Source: Planctomycetales bacterium
GTDB taxonomy: Bacteria > Planctomycetota > Planctomycetia > Pirellulales > Thermoguttaceae
DNA: 21,625 nt
Assembly (NCBI GenBank): GCA_007127495.1
Contig: SKZG01000375.1
Coordinates: forward strand, 1 to 21,625
Direction: 5' to 3'
Part shown: positions 1 to 7,975 of the stretch, piece after piece
Layout: each line of letters starts with the position of its first letter
How positions within the stretch are numbered: the stretch's first letter is position 1
Position numbers and translations under genes: made by a program
Notes under the pieces: model-generated
Databases searched by the model: none
Told to the model about the DNA's origin: nothing
The model's input: the letters and a program-made list of their open reading frames with translations, nothing else

Positions 1-2789
1 AACTGCGGCTGAACGACTGGGCCCGGCGGCGCGTGGCGGCCGGTGGCGCGCCGGTTACCTTGCGGCTGGTCAAGGGTGCCAACATGGAGATGGAGCGGGT
101 CGAGGCCTCCCACCGCGGCTGGCCCCAGGCCCCACTGAAGACGAAACGCGAAACCGACGCCAATTTCAAACGCATGCTCATCGAGGGCATGAAACCGGAA
201 AACCTCGCCGCGGTGCAGATCGGCGTGGCGTCGCACAACCTGTTTGACTTGGCCTTCGGGTTGCAGGCCGCCGTCGAGGCCGGGGCCCTGGACCGCGTGC
301 AGTTCGAGATGCTCGAAGGCATGGCCAACCACCAGCGGCGGGCCCTGTTCGAGTTGACGCAGAACCTGTTGCTCTACGCGCCGGCGTGCCATAAGGCCGA
401 CTTCATCCACGCGATCGGCTACCTCGTCCGCCGACTCGACGAGAACACCGGCCCGGACAACTTCCTCGCCCACGCCTTTAAGGTCCGTGTGGGCAGCGAC
501 GACTGGCGGCGGCTGGAGGAGCAGTTCCTCGACAGCTTCGCGGCCATCGACACGCTTCCAACGCAACCGCGGCGAACACAGGACCGCAACCAGCCGGTCG
601 AACCGGCGGCCGACGACGGGCGCCCATGGCACGAGTTCACCAACGAGCCGGACACCGACTTCTCCCTGCCCCACAACGGCCACTGGGCCGAGCAAATCGT
701 TCGGGAGTGGTCCGGGCGATGCGACGACCGGGCGGCCGACATCCCCCTGTTCGTGGCCGGTCAGGAAATCACCGAAGCACGCAGCATCCGAGAGTGCCTC
801 GACCCGTCGCGCCCCGGGTGCGTCGTCGGACGCTATCGCGAGGCGAACGAGGCCGACATCACCCGCGCGGTTGCCTGCGCCGCAGCCGATGCGGACCAGT
901 GGCGGGCGATGCCGCACGGTGAGCGGGCCGAGTTTCTGCGGCGGGCGGCGCACGAGATCCGCGCCGCTCGGGCCGACCTGATCGGCGCCGCATTGGCCGA
1001 CGGCGGCAAGACGATCCTCGAATCCGATCCCGAGGTATCCGAGGCGGTCGACTTCGTCGAGTTCTACACCAAGGCCGCTGCCCACTTCTTCGACCAGCCG
1101 GGCGTCAAGGCTCGCGGCAAAGGCGTGGTGGTGGTCGTCTCGCCGTGGAATTTTCCGATCGCCATCCCCTGCGGGGGCGTAGCGGCGGCCCTAGCGGCCG
1201 GCAATACCGTGATTCTCAAGCCGGCCTCCGATACCGTGCTCGTGGCCCATCGGTTGTGTGAGTGCTTCTGGAACGCCGGCATCTCGCGCAGGACGCTGCA
1301 ACTGATCCCCTGCTCCGGGGCAACCGGCGGCCGGCAATTGGTCTCGCACGACGAGGTCGACGTTGTGATCCTCACCGGGGGCACCGACACGGCACGGCGG
1401 ATGCTCCGAGACAAACCGCAAATAAACCTCCTCGCTGAGACCGGCGGCAAGAACGCCACGATCGTCACTGCCATGGCCGACCGCGACCAGGCCATCAAGC
1501 ACGTGCTCCACTCAGCCTTCAGCCACAGCGGGCAGAAATGCTCGGCCACGTCACTGCTGCTGTTGGAGGAAGAAGTGTACGACGACGAGAGCTTCCGCCG
1601 CACGCTCGTCGACGCGGTGGGCAGCATGGAGGTCGGCTCCGCCTGGAACCTGCCCACGAAGATGGGCCCGCTCATCCGCCCGCCCGCCGGCGTGCTGGAG
1701 CGGGGGCTCAAGGAACTCGAGCCGGGCGAGACCTGGGCCCTGATGCCCCACCTTGACGAACACAACCCCAACCTGGTCACACCGGGCGTCAAGTGGGGCG
1801 TCCGCCCGGATAGCTTCACGCATCTGACCGAACTGTTCGGGCCGGTCCTCGGCGTCATGAGGTTCAAAAAACTCGATGAGGCCATCGCGATGGTCAACGC
1901 CACGGGTTACGGACTGACCAGCGGCCTTGAATCGCTCGACGACCGCGAACAGCGGATGTGGCTCGAAGGGATCGGCGCCGGAAACCTGTACCTCAACCGG
2001 CCCACCACCGGCGCCATTGTGTTGCGCCAGCCGTTCGGCGGCATGGGCAAGAGCGCGTTCGGACCCGGAATCAAGGCAGGCGGGCCGAACTACGTAGCAC
2101 AACTGATGGACTTCGCGCCCGATGGTCGGCCGCCGAGGGCCGACGCTGTCGGCAATCCTCGCCTGGCCGAGCTGCGCGATCGAGTGGCCGGCCTTGCAGA
2201 GTCGCCCGGCGATTGGCCGGAAGACGAATTGCGGGAGTGTGTGGCCGGTATCGAATCGTACAGTCTCGCGATGGCCGAAGAGTTCGGCCGCGACCACGAC
2301 CACTTCCGACTCATCGGGCAGGACAATCTCCGCCGCTACCTGCCGGTCCACCACCTCCGCGTTCGTATCGACGCGGGCGATTCGCTGTTCGACACGTTCG
2401 CGCGCGTCGCTGCGGGAACCGCCGCCGGCTGTCAGGTGACGGTGAGCCTACCGGAAAACTTCGAGTCGCCGGTCATCTCGCTGCTCGAAGAGTTGACGCA
2501 CGGGTGGGCGGCGGCCATCGAGTTCGTCGAGGAAAGCGACGAGCGACTGGCCGAGGTCATCACGAAGGGACAAACCGACCGTCTCCGTTACGCCGCCCCG
2601 GACCGCGTGAGCGACGTCATCCACCGGGCCGCCGCGGAAGCCGGCACGTACATCGCCTCCGCCCCAGTTCAGGCCATCGGCCGAATCGAACTCCTGTGGT
2701 ACCTCGAAGAGCAATCGGTTTGCATCGACTACCATCGGTACGGCAATTTGGGCGAACGCGCCGAAGAGGAACGGGCCGACACGCTGTAG
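1..2789 (+). CDS. putA: Bifunctional proline dehydrogenase / delta-1-pyrroline-5-carboxylate dehydrogenase PutA (5'-truncated by window edge)
   Basis: PutA oxidises proline to P5C (FAD-dependent) and then to glutamate (NAD-dependent). The frame is open from base 3 with no in-frame start near the edge, so the N-terminus lies outside the window; the GTG at 33 is internal. The visible part begins in the proline dehydrogenase barrel (TLRLVKGAN, then the VASHN strand near base 230). A linker leads to an aldehyde dehydrogenase domain from about base 740 to 2110: VVSPWNFP, catalytic Glu in LLAETGGKN (codon 1437-1439), catalytic Cys in SGQKCSA (codon 1539-1541), ELFGPVLGV and QPFGGMGKS. About 220 further residues follow, as in PutA proteins with a C-terminal extension. 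The roughly 929 visible residues fit a protein of about 1000 aa or more. The gene converges on the BON gene. The family assignment is secure. Confidence 0.95.
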   Translation, partial: LRLNDWARRRVAAGGAPVTLRLVKGANMEMERVEASHRGWPQAPLKTKRETDANFKRMLIEGMKPENLAAVQIGVASHNLFDLAFGLQAAVEAGALDRVQFEMLEGMANHQRRALFELTQNLLLYAPACHKADFIHAIGYLVRRLDENTGPDNFLAHAFKVRVGSDDWRRLEEQFLDSFAAIDTLPTQPRRTQDRNQPVEPAADDGRPWHEFTNEPDTDFSLPHNGHWAEQIVREWSGRCDDRAADIPLFVAGQEITEARSIRECLDPSRPGCVVGRYREANEADITRAVACAAADADQWRAMPHGERAEFLRRAAHEIRAARADLIGAALADGGKTILESDPEVSEAVDFVEFYTKAAAHFFDQPGVKARGKGVVVVVSPWNFPIAIPCGGVAAALAAGNTVILKPASDTVLVAHRLCECFWNAGISRRTLQLIPCSGATGGRQLVSHDEVDVVILTGGTDTARRMLRDKPQINLLAETGGKNATIVTAMADRDQAIKHVLHSAFSHSGQKCSATSLLLLEEEVYDDESFRRTLVDAVGSMEVGSAWNLPTKMGPLIRPPAGVLERGLKELEPGETWALMPHLDEHNPNLVTPGVKWGVRPDSFTHLTELFGPVLGVMRFKKLDEAIAMVNATGYGLTSGLESLDDREQRMWLEGIGAGNLYLNRPTTGAIVLRQPFGGMGKSAFGPGIKAGGPNYVAQLMDFAPDGRPPRADAVGNPRLAELRDRVAGLAESPGDWPEDELRECVAGIESYSLAMAEEFGRDHDHFRLIGQDNLRRYLPVHHLRVRIDAGDSLFDTFARVAAGTAAGCQVTVSLPENFESPVISLLEELTHGWAAAIEFVEESDERLAEVITKGQTDRLRYAAPDRVSDVIHRAAAEAGTYIASAPVQAIGRIELLWYLEEQSVCIDYHRYGNLGERAEEERADTL

Positions 2790-2864
2790 TTGAAGGCCGA
2801 ACATTCCTCGGGCGGCGAAACTCGACCACGGGTAGTCACCCGGCCGCTCCACGATCCTCTCATC
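2790..2864. other. Convergent putA/BON intergenic region with small hairpin
   Basis: This short gap lies between two convergent genes. It holds one small inverted repeat, CGGGT-agtc-ACCCG at 2829-2842, with no following T-run. It could act weakly as a terminator, but the sequence does not establish this. Confidence 0.3.
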
Positions 2865-3089
2865 TCAGACGGCTGACACCTCAAGCTCGTTGGCGATTTC
2901 GTGGACGCCGTCGACGTACCGCAAGGCCTCTTGAGCCATCTGCTTTTGAAAATAGCTGCCTACCACACCGCGAAGCGTGACGCGGCCGTCGTGCGTTTCG
3001 AAACGGAGGTTGCGTCGTGCGACGTGAGGGCTGTGTTGCAATGCCGTAAACACACGATCCTCAAGGGAAATGCTGATCATCGTCTCCAT
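2865..3089 (-). CDS. Small BON-domain protein
   Basis: This is a protein of about 74 residues made almost entirely of one BON domain. It has the typical run of a helix (LEDRVFTALQ), strands with the conserved glycine turn (GRVTLRGVVGSYFQK), and the closing helix-strand (AQEALRYVDGVHEIANELEV). BON domains are small alpha/beta modules thought to bind phospholipid or ligands; here no signal peptide or membrane segment accompanies it, so the product is probably cytoplasmic. Possible starts are GTG at 3104 and ATGs at 3089 and 3080. The 3089 ATG was chosen; a GGAG lies close before the 3080 ATG, so the exact start is uncertain. It lies downstream of serA on the same strand, separated by a palindromic repeat. 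The role is unknown. Confidence 0.8.
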   Translation of the reverse strand: METMISISLEDRVFTALQHSPHVARRNLRFETHDGRVTLRGVVGSYFQKQMAQEALRYVDGVHEIANELEVSAV

Positions 3090-3201
3090 CCAGATAGAAT
3101 GCACCCACAGGGGGGGCGCGGCCCTCCATGCTAGGCCGCTCGATCCGTCCCACCCTTTGCATCAACCATACGTTACCGTTTGCGCAGGTGCATACTTTTT
3201 T

Positions 3202-3299
3202 GCTCTTCCGTTTCTAGCTGGCAGACTGCTCTTCCTGGGGACGGCACAACGGCGTGTGCCTGCTACATTGCAGCGGCCTGCACCTAGAAACGGAAGAGC
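3202..3299. repeat. Dispersed palindromic repeat, copy A
   Basis: Perfect 16-bp terminal inverted repeats, GCTCTTCCGTTTCTAG at 3202-3217 and its complement at 3284-3299, enclose a core with the smaller palindrome GGCACA..TGTGCC at 3243-3260. Two related copies occur at 5018-5108 and 16783-16883. T-runs flank it (3196-3201 and 3305-3310), and the palindrome-like CTTTTTTCCAAAAAAG at 3304-3319 abuts the serA stop codon. The copy fills much of the gap between serA and the BON gene. It may be a MITE/REP-like element and may also act as a transcription terminator; both roles are inferred. Confidence 0.85.
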
Positions 3300-3319
3300 C
3301 CGTCTTTTTTCCAAAAAAG

Positions 3320-4948
3320 TCAGCCGCCCATCCAGGAAGGGGTCTTGTCCGCCGGCGGGAGCTTCACGACCCAGGCATTCGACATTTCCGGAAGCGCCAA
3401 CACCTCGGCCAGCGCCTCGGCCGGCGGCGGGGAATCCAGCGCGAGCACGCCAATGGCCTCTCCGCCGGGCTTGTCGGTACTGCGGCCTACCGACATTTGT
3501 GCGATGTTTAGACGGTGCCTGCCAAACACCGTGCCCAACTTGCCGATGACGCCTGGCTGGTCGCGGTGGCTGAAGACCATCAGAATGCCGTCCAGGCGGC
3601 TTTCGACCTGGCAATCGCCCTTTCGGACCAGGCGCGGCATATTGCTGCCGAAAATCGTGCCGGCGGCAATCGACGTCTGCTGTTCGGTGGTCACTTCCGC
3701 GGTGATCAGCGAACTGAAATCGCCGAGTTCCGCCGACCGCTGTTCCTGGAGTTCGATACCGCGTTCGCGCAGGATGACCTCGGCATTGACGATATTCGCT
3801 CCGGTGTCCAGGGCGTGCTCCAGCAATCCGGCGGCAAAGGCGGCCGAGAGCAGCCGGGTATCCTTCTTGGCCACTCCGCCCTGGTAGCCAAGGCGGCACA
3901 GGGTGGGCGGACGGTGATCCATTTGCGCCAGCAAGAGCCCCAGCCGCCACGCGACGTTCAGGTACCCGCGCAAATCGGCCAGGGTTTTCGGGTCCAGCGG
4001 CGACATGTTCACCGACTGCTTAATCGCCCCGGTAGTGAAGAAGTCGATCAGCAGTTCGGCCGCCTCGACCGCAACGTTGGTCTGGGCCTCTTCCGTGCTG
4101 GCGCCCAAGTGCGGCGTGCACAAGACGCCGGGCATTCCGAACAGGGGACTCGCCGTGCAGGGTTCCTTCGGGTACACGTCGAGGGCCACCCCGGCCAGTT
4201 GCCCACTCTTGAGCCCTTCAACCAGGGCCTCCTCGTTGAAGATACCGCCGCGTGCGCAATTGATCAGTCGTGCGCCTTTCTTGATAAGACCGATTTCCCT
4301 CGTGCTGATCATGTCGCGGGTTTCGTCGGTTAGCGGCGTGTGGACGGTGAAGTAATCGACGAGGGGGAGCATTTCATCGGTCGACTGGCACGGCTCGATT
4401 CCCAACTCCTTCGCGCGCGACGCCGGCAGGAAGGGGTCGTAGCCCAAAATGCGCATCTCCATGGCCAGCGCCCGCTGGGCCACGGCCTGCCCGATACGCC
4501 CGAGGCCGACGATGCCCAAGGTCTTTCCGGCCAGTTGGGCGCCCGTATATTTCTTGCGGTCCCATCGCCCTTCCAGGAGGCTTTGATACGCCGGATGGAT
4601 ATTTCGCGACAGGGCCATCATCAGGGCGATGGCGTGCTCGGCGGTGGAGATGGTATTTCCGCCGGGCGTGTTCATGACAACGATGCCGTGCCGGGTGGCG
4701 GCTTCGAGGTCGATGTTGTCGGTTCCCACGCCCGCCCGCGCGATGGCGCGGAGGCGGTAGTTGCCTTCGAGGACATCGGCGGTGAGTTTCACGCCGCTAC
4801 GGCAAATGGCGCCGTCGAATTGCAGCAGGACATCGTGCAGCGCCTCGCCGGAAAGGCCCGTTTGAACCTCGTATTCAATGTTTCCGGACGAGTCGAGCAG
4901 GTCGAGGCCGTCTTGCGAAAGGGGATCCAAAACGATGATTTTTGACAT
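3320..4948 (-). CDS. serA: D-3-phosphoglycerate dehydrogenase
   Basis: This enzyme catalyses the first committed step of serine biosynthesis, oxidising 3-phosphoglycerate to 3-phosphohydroxypyruvate with NAD+. The 542-residue product has the long three-part architecture: a split substrate/NAD domain, an intervening domain (about 320-460) and a C-terminal ACT domain (about 470-542, DGILMVFSHRDQPGVIGKLG) likely to sense serine. Visible key residues are the NAD motif GLGRIG (148-153), Arg233 in NCARGGIF, Glu262 in KEP and His280 in TPHLGAS, the expected Arg/Glu/His triad. The ATG at 4948 (MSKIIVLD) matches family N-termini; the frame stays open to 5002, but those residues look unrelated. No clear Shine-Dalgarno is seen. 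Copies A and B of the dispersed repeat flank the gene. Serine made here feeds glycine/one-carbon metabolism, in line with gcvPB nearby. Confidence 0.95.
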   Translation of the reverse strand: MSKIIVLDPLSQDGLDLLDSSGNIEYEVQTGLSGEALHDVLLQFDGAICRSGVKLTADVLEGNYRLRAIARAGVGTDNIDLEAATRHGIVVMNTPGGNTISTAEHAIALMMALSRNIHPAYQSLLEGRWDRKKYTGAQLAGKTLGIVGLGRIGQAVAQRALAMEMRILGYDPFLPASRAKELGIEPCQSTDEMLPLVDYFTVHTPLTDETRDMISTREIGLIKKGARLINCARGGIFNEEALVEGLKSGQLAGVALDVYPKEPCTASPLFGMPGVLCTPHLGASTEEAQTNVAVEAAELLIDFFTTGAIKQSVNMSPLDPKTLADLRGYLNVAWRLGLLLAQMDHRPPTLCRLGYQGGVAKKDTRLLSAAFAAGLLEHALDTGANIVNAEVILRERGIELQEQRSAELGDFSSLITAEVTTEQQTSIAAGTIFGSNMPRLVRKGDCQVESRLDGILMVFSHRDQPGVIGKLGTVFGRHRLNIAQMSVGRSTDKPGGEAIGVLALDSPPPAEALAEVLALPEMSNAWVVKLPPADKTPSWMGG

Positions 4949-5017
4949 AGTATGCACCGCGAAAGTAGTAGAAGGAAGGCAACTTGACCTCGCGCAGGGC
5001 ACGAGGAAATTGGGCGA

Positions 5018-5108
5018 TTCCGTTTCTAAGAGCAGGCCAGCCTTTGTTGCCGTGACGGCACACGGCGTGTGCCTACTACAATGAAGCGGGCTGCACTTAG
5101 AAACGGAA
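5018..5108. repeat. Dispersed palindromic repeat, copy B
   Basis: Perfect 13-bp inverted ends TTCCGTTTCTAAG (5018-5030) and its complement (5096-5108) enclose the palindrome GGCACACGGCGTGTGCC (5057-5073). The orientation is the same as copy A, so A and B bracket serA as direct copies about 1.8 kb apart. It occupies the 253-bp gap between the serA start and the 3' end of the upstream TPR gene. A TACAAT hexamer on the minus strand (5123 to 5118), without a good -35, could place the repeat inside the serA leader. Confidence 0.85.
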
Positions 5109-5201
5109 GGGCCGGAAATTGTATGACGGACGCGTTGCGAGCAACCGCACTCGCGAGCCCTTAGATTCTAGCCGTCAAGCGGCAGGGCACAACCCCCGCG
5201 C

Positions 5202-5963
5202 TCAGCGAAGCGTCGGGGGGGCCTGATCGACCAACCGCGTAGCGCCCGGCGGGGTGTCCATCATGTACCCCGGTTGAGCACGCGACCGCAAGTCGGTAAT
5301 GCGCTGTGCCACCTCGGGCTGAAAGCGATTCTGCCAAAGCGACCGTTCGTAACCGCGCAGGGCCGCTTCTTGATTGCCCGATTGCTCTCGCAACCGCGCC
5401 AAGGCTGCCCAGGCACGGCCGCTGTTCGGGTCGATTGCCAAGGCTTCGGTCAACTTGCTTTCCGCCTGCGAACGGTCGCCGAACTCTTCATTCAAGCGGG
5501 CCAGCTCGATCCGAGCATCGGCCGATTCCGGTCGCTTATCCACCCAGCCCTGCAGCAAGGTAAACGCCTCCTGAGTTCGACCTTGATCGGCCAGCAACAC
5601 GGCAAGCCCCCGGTACGCCTCGGCGTGGGTTTCGGCGCGGGCGATGGCCATTTCGTAGTAGTTCTCGGCCTGCCGCAGGTACGTTTCGTTCTGCTCCAAA
5701 ACCCCAATACGGTGGTACGCTGCCCCAAGGTTGTAGTACGCATCGACATTCTTCGCATCGGCGTAATTCGCGTCCTGGAAGTGCCGCAGCGCCTCGTGAT
5801 ATCGGGCTTGCTGGAACATCCGCACGCCTTCGGCATTGCGGGCTTGCGCATCGAAGTGGTTACATCCGGATGCCCAAACGCATGCCAGAAGCGTCGTCCA
5901 CGCGAGCTTGGATTCGCAACGCCTGGGTACCCTACGCTGAGGGTTGGGGGTAAAAGTAGGCAC
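5202..5963 (-). CDS. TPR-repeat lipoprotein
   Basis: The predicted 253-residue protein starts at a GTG (5963) preceded by a weak AGGA motif. That start gives a basic n-region, a hydrophobic stretch (LAWTTLLACVW) and a lipobox-like ASGC with Cys34, so it is probably an exported lipoprotein. Residues about 40-235 form tandem tetratricopeptide repeats: AEGVRMFQQARYHEALRHF, VDAYYNLGAAYHRIG, AEAYRGLAVLLADQGRTQEA, ADARIELARLNEEFGD and GRAWAALARLREQSGNQEAA. TPRs are protein-protein interaction scaffolds; the partner cannot be read from context. The frame extends to 6080 but that region has no recognisable protein features. It lies upstream of serA on the same strand and is divergent from gcvPB. Function is unknown beyond a likely envelope scaffold. 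Confidence 0.8.
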   Translation of the reverse strand: MPTFTPNPQRRVPRRCESKLAWTTLLACVWASGCNHFDAQARNAEGVRMFQQARYHEALRHFQDANYADAKNVDAYYNLGAAYHRIGVLEQNETYLRQAENYYEMAIARAETHAEAYRGLAVLLADQGRTQEAFTLLQGWVDKRPESADARIELARLNEEFGDRSQAESKLTEALAIDPNSGRAWAALARLREQSGNQEAALRGYERSLWQNRFQPEVAQRITDLRSRAQPGYMMDTPPGATRLVDQAPPTLR

Positions 5964-6007
5964 GGGTTCCTGGCCTCGCTTCCGCAAATGGACTTGCTGA
6001 AAAGGGA

Positions 6008-6034
6008 CCCTCGGCACAGCCGTTGCGCCGAGGG
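6008..6034. other. Hairpin in the TPR/gcvPB divergent intergenic region
   Basis: A perfect 8-bp inverted repeat, CCCTCGGC (6008-6015) and GCCGAGGG (6027-6034), has an 11-nt loop. It lies 45 bp upstream of the TPR gene start. No T-run follows on either strand, so it is more likely an operator or leader structure than a terminator. The rest of the 350-bp region holds the gcvPB promoter candidate and a second hairpin. Confidence 0.4.
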
Positions 6035-6197
6035 AACGGAACGGAGGGCGCAAGATACCGAGATGCCCCAAACGCCGCAAGACCGGTTATCGGGAAGCGA
6101 ATCTTCTCTTTCCAGAATGAGCCCACGAACGAAGGCCTACGCCGCGAAGCCCCCCTGCCCGCACACCTCGGGTAGCTCAGACTGGAACCGGGGCCTA

Positions 6198-6225
6198 TTG
6201 ACAGGGCCCGCCCATGCGGTAAGGT
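6198..6225 (+). promoter_or_regulatory. Candidate sigma-70-type promoter for gcvPB
   Basis: A perfect -35 hexamer TTGACA (6198-6203) is followed after 16 bp by a weak -10, TAAGGT (6220-6225). Transcription would start near 6232, giving a leader of about 80 nt before the gcvPB ATG at 6314. Prediction rests on consensus match only. Confidence 0.45.
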
Positions 6226-6261
6226 GAGTTTGAGAGGAGGTTGCTGCGAGGCGACGGCCCG

Positions 6262-6300
6262 GTGCCGCTCGCACGTGGCATTGCGACGTGCCGAGGGCAC
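6262..6300 (+). promoter_or_regulatory. Leader hairpin upstream of gcvPB
   Basis: The segment folds as GTGCC + CTCG + CACGT (6262-6276) pairing with ACGTG + CGAG + GGCAC (6286-6300) around a 9-nt loop, with only single-base bulges. It ends 13 nt before the gcvPB start codon, where a ribosome-binding site would be, and no clear Shine-Dalgarno is present. It could modulate translation. It does not show the conserved blocks of a glycine riboswitch. Confidence 0.45.
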
Positions 6301-6313
6301 GAGAAAGCCGACT

Positions 6314-7765
6314 ATGCGAAACCAGCAAGCGACCCAACTTCTGTTTGAACTTTCCCGTCCCGGGGCCGTCGCCGTGCGCCTGCCCGCCTGCGACGTGCCC
6401 GAGCGCCCCCTTGGCGAGCTGCTACCGGCCGAGGCGCTCAGTGAAAGCAAGCCCCCGCTGCCGGAGCTTTCGGAGCCGGACGTGGTGCGGCATTACGTGA
6501 ACCTCTCGCAGTGGAACATGTCGGTCGATACGCACTTCTACCCGCTGGGGTCGTGTACGATGAAGTACAACCCGAAGCGGCACGAGCGGCTGGCCTCGCT
6601 GCCGGGGCTGGCCGAGTTGCATCCGTACCAGCCCGAGGCGTCGATCCAGGGCATGCTGGAACTGCTGTACCACTGCCAGGGGTTTCTGGCGGAAATTGCG
6701 GGGCTGCCGGGTGTATCGCTGCAACCGGCGGCGGGTGCGCAGGGTGAGTTGACGGCTCTGCTGGTGGCCGCGGCGTACCTGCGCGACCGTGGCGAGCAGC
6801 GCAGCGTGGTCCTGCTGCCCGACAGTGCCCACGGAACCAACCCGGCCAGCGCGAGCATGGCCGGCTTCCGCGCGGTTTCCGTGGCCAGCACCGCCGAGGG
6901 GTTTGTCGACCTGGACGACCTCGCAGCGAAGCTTGACCGGCAGGTGGCCGTGCTGATGATCACCAACCCCAATACGCTGGGATTGTTTGAAGGGCAAATC
7001 AGCGAAATCACCCGCATGGTACACGACGTGGGAGGCTTGGTGTATTTGGACGGCGCCAATATGAACGCCATTCTGGGCAAGACCCGGCCGGGCGACTTCG
7101 GAGCCGACCTGATGCACTTCAACCCGCACAAAACCTTCAGCGGCCCGCACGGCGGCGGCGGCCCGGGCGCTGGGCCCATTGCGGTAACCGAGGCACTGAC
7201 GCCGTTCCTTCCTTCGCCGGTGGTGGTCCGGGACGGCGAACGGTTCCGGCTGGACGAGCATCGGCCCAAGTCGATCGGCCGTGTGCGCGGATTCTTCGGG
7301 AACACGGGCGTGTTGGTACGCATGTTCTGTTACATTCTGACTCACGGGCCGGACGGCCTTCGGCAGGTTTCCGAGAATGCCGTACTCAACGCGAATTACC
7401 TGCTCAGCCGGGTCAAGCCGTTCCTGCCGGTGCCGCATGGCGACCGGTGCATGCACGAGTTCGTCGCCACGGCTTCCGATTTGAAGGCGCGGCGCGGCAT
7501 CACGGCCATGGACATCGCCAAAGGGTTGCTGGACCGCGGCATGCACGCCCCGACGGTGTATTTCCCCTTAATTGTGCGCGAGGCCCTGATGATCGAGCCG
7601 ACCGAGACGGAGAGCAAAGCCACGTTGGATGCGTTCGTCGAGGCCCTGTTCCGCATTACCGAGGAACCCTCCGACCGGTTGCACGATGCCCCGCATACCA
7701 CGCCCGTCAGCCGGCCCAATGAGGTCCAAGCCGCACGGCAGCCCGTGCTGAAGGCTGGTGGCTAG
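6314..7765 (+). CDS. gcvPB: Glycine dehydrogenase (decarboxylating) subunit 2 (P-protein beta chain)
   Basis: This is the C-terminal-half subunit of the two-subunit P-protein of the glycine cleavage system. With GcvPA it decarboxylates glycine on PLP and passes the aminomethyl group to lipoyl-GcvH. The 483-residue product shows family signatures: YPLGSCTMKYNPK (76-88), QPAAGAQGE (137-145), DSAHGTNPASA (170-180), ITNPNTLGLFE (216-226), LDGANMNAI (245-253) and the PLP lysine K273 in HFNPHKTFSGPHGGGGPG. The ATG at 6314 (MRNQQATQLL) matches the family start. The stop TAG (7763-7765) lies inside a heptamer tandem repeat, so the C-terminus (KAGG) is repeat-derived. gcvT, gcvH and gcvPA are not adjacent. 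The LipM-like gene downstream fits the same pathway. Confidence 0.95.
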   Translation: MRNQQATQLLFELSRPGAVAVRLPACDVPERPLGELLPAEALSESKPPLPELSEPDVVRHYVNLSQWNMSVDTHFYPLGSCTMKYNPKRHERLASLPGLAELHPYQPEASIQGMLELLYHCQGFLAEIAGLPGVSLQPAAGAQGELTALLVAAAYLRDRGEQRSVVLLPDSAHGTNPASASMAGFRAVSVASTAEGFVDLDDLAAKLDRQVAVLMITNPNTLGLFEGQISEITRMVHDVGGLVYLDGANMNAILGKTRPGDFGADLMHFNPHKTFSGPHGGGGPGAGPIAVTEALTPFLPSPVVVRDGERFRLDEHRPKSIGRVRGFFGNTGVLVRMFCYILTHGPDGLRQVSENAVLNANYLLSRVKPFLPVPHGDRCMHEFVATASDLKARRGITAMDIAKGLLDRGMHAPTVYFPLIVREALMIEPTETESKATLDAFVEALFRITEEPSDRLHDAPHTTPVSRPNEVQAARQPVLKAGG

Positions 7766-7886
7766 TTGCTAGTTGCTAGTTGCTAGTTGCTAGTTGCTGG
7801 TTGCTGGTTGCTGGTTGCTGGTTGCTGGTTGCTGGTTGCTGGTTGCTGGTTGCTGGTTGCTGGTGGCTGGTTGCTGGTTGCTGGTT
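7754..7886 (+). repeat. 19-unit heptanucleotide tandem repeat (GCTRGTT)n
   Basis: An uninterrupted array of 7-bp units: one GCTGGTG (7754-7760), five GCTAGTT (7761-7795), nine GCTGGTT (7796-7858), one GCTGGTG (7859-7865) and three GCTGGTT (7866-7886). The variants are clustered, as expected from slippage or unequal crossover expanding blocks. The first TAG in the array is the gcvPB stop codon. The GCTGGTT block is open in all plus-strand frames and would encode a cyclic Leu-Leu-Val-Ala-Gly-Cys-Trp heptapeptide. The remaining intergenic sequence to 7975 shows no clear promoter or ribosome-binding site. Confidence 0.97.
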
Positions 7887-7975
7887 GCAGTTTATGCTTG
7901 GCATTGCATATTGGCGTTTGGCGTCTGAACAACCTCACAAGCAACTCGCCACCCCTTGCCCCTGACACCTTCGCT

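Noticed and set aside
1064..1903. Antisense open frame opposite putA (279 codons)
   Set aside because: It lies wholly within the conserved aldehyde dehydrogenase region and has low-complexity composition. It is a shadow frame.
2829..2842. Rho-independent terminator after putA
   Set aside because: The stem is only 5 bp and no T-run follows.
6226..6313. Glycine riboswitch in front of gcvPB
   Set aside because: The conserved glycine-riboswitch blocks are not visible and the region fits only a single hairpin. An Rfam covariance search would be the deciding test.
6422..7546. Long antisense open frame opposite gcvPB (374 codons)
   Set aside because: It is explained by GC-rich third-position bias of gcvPB. 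It shows no domain motifs, and the opposite strand is a certain gene.
7754..7886. CRISPR array or origin iterons
   Set aside because: The units are contiguous 7-mers with no spacers, and there is no dnaA, rep or cas gene nearby.
7783..7968. Open frames through the heptamer array on both strands with hydrophobic repeat peptides
   Set aside because: They are a by-product of a 7-bp repeat without stops in the G-variant; there is no ribosome-binding site or recognisable domain. They were kept only as part of the repeat finding.
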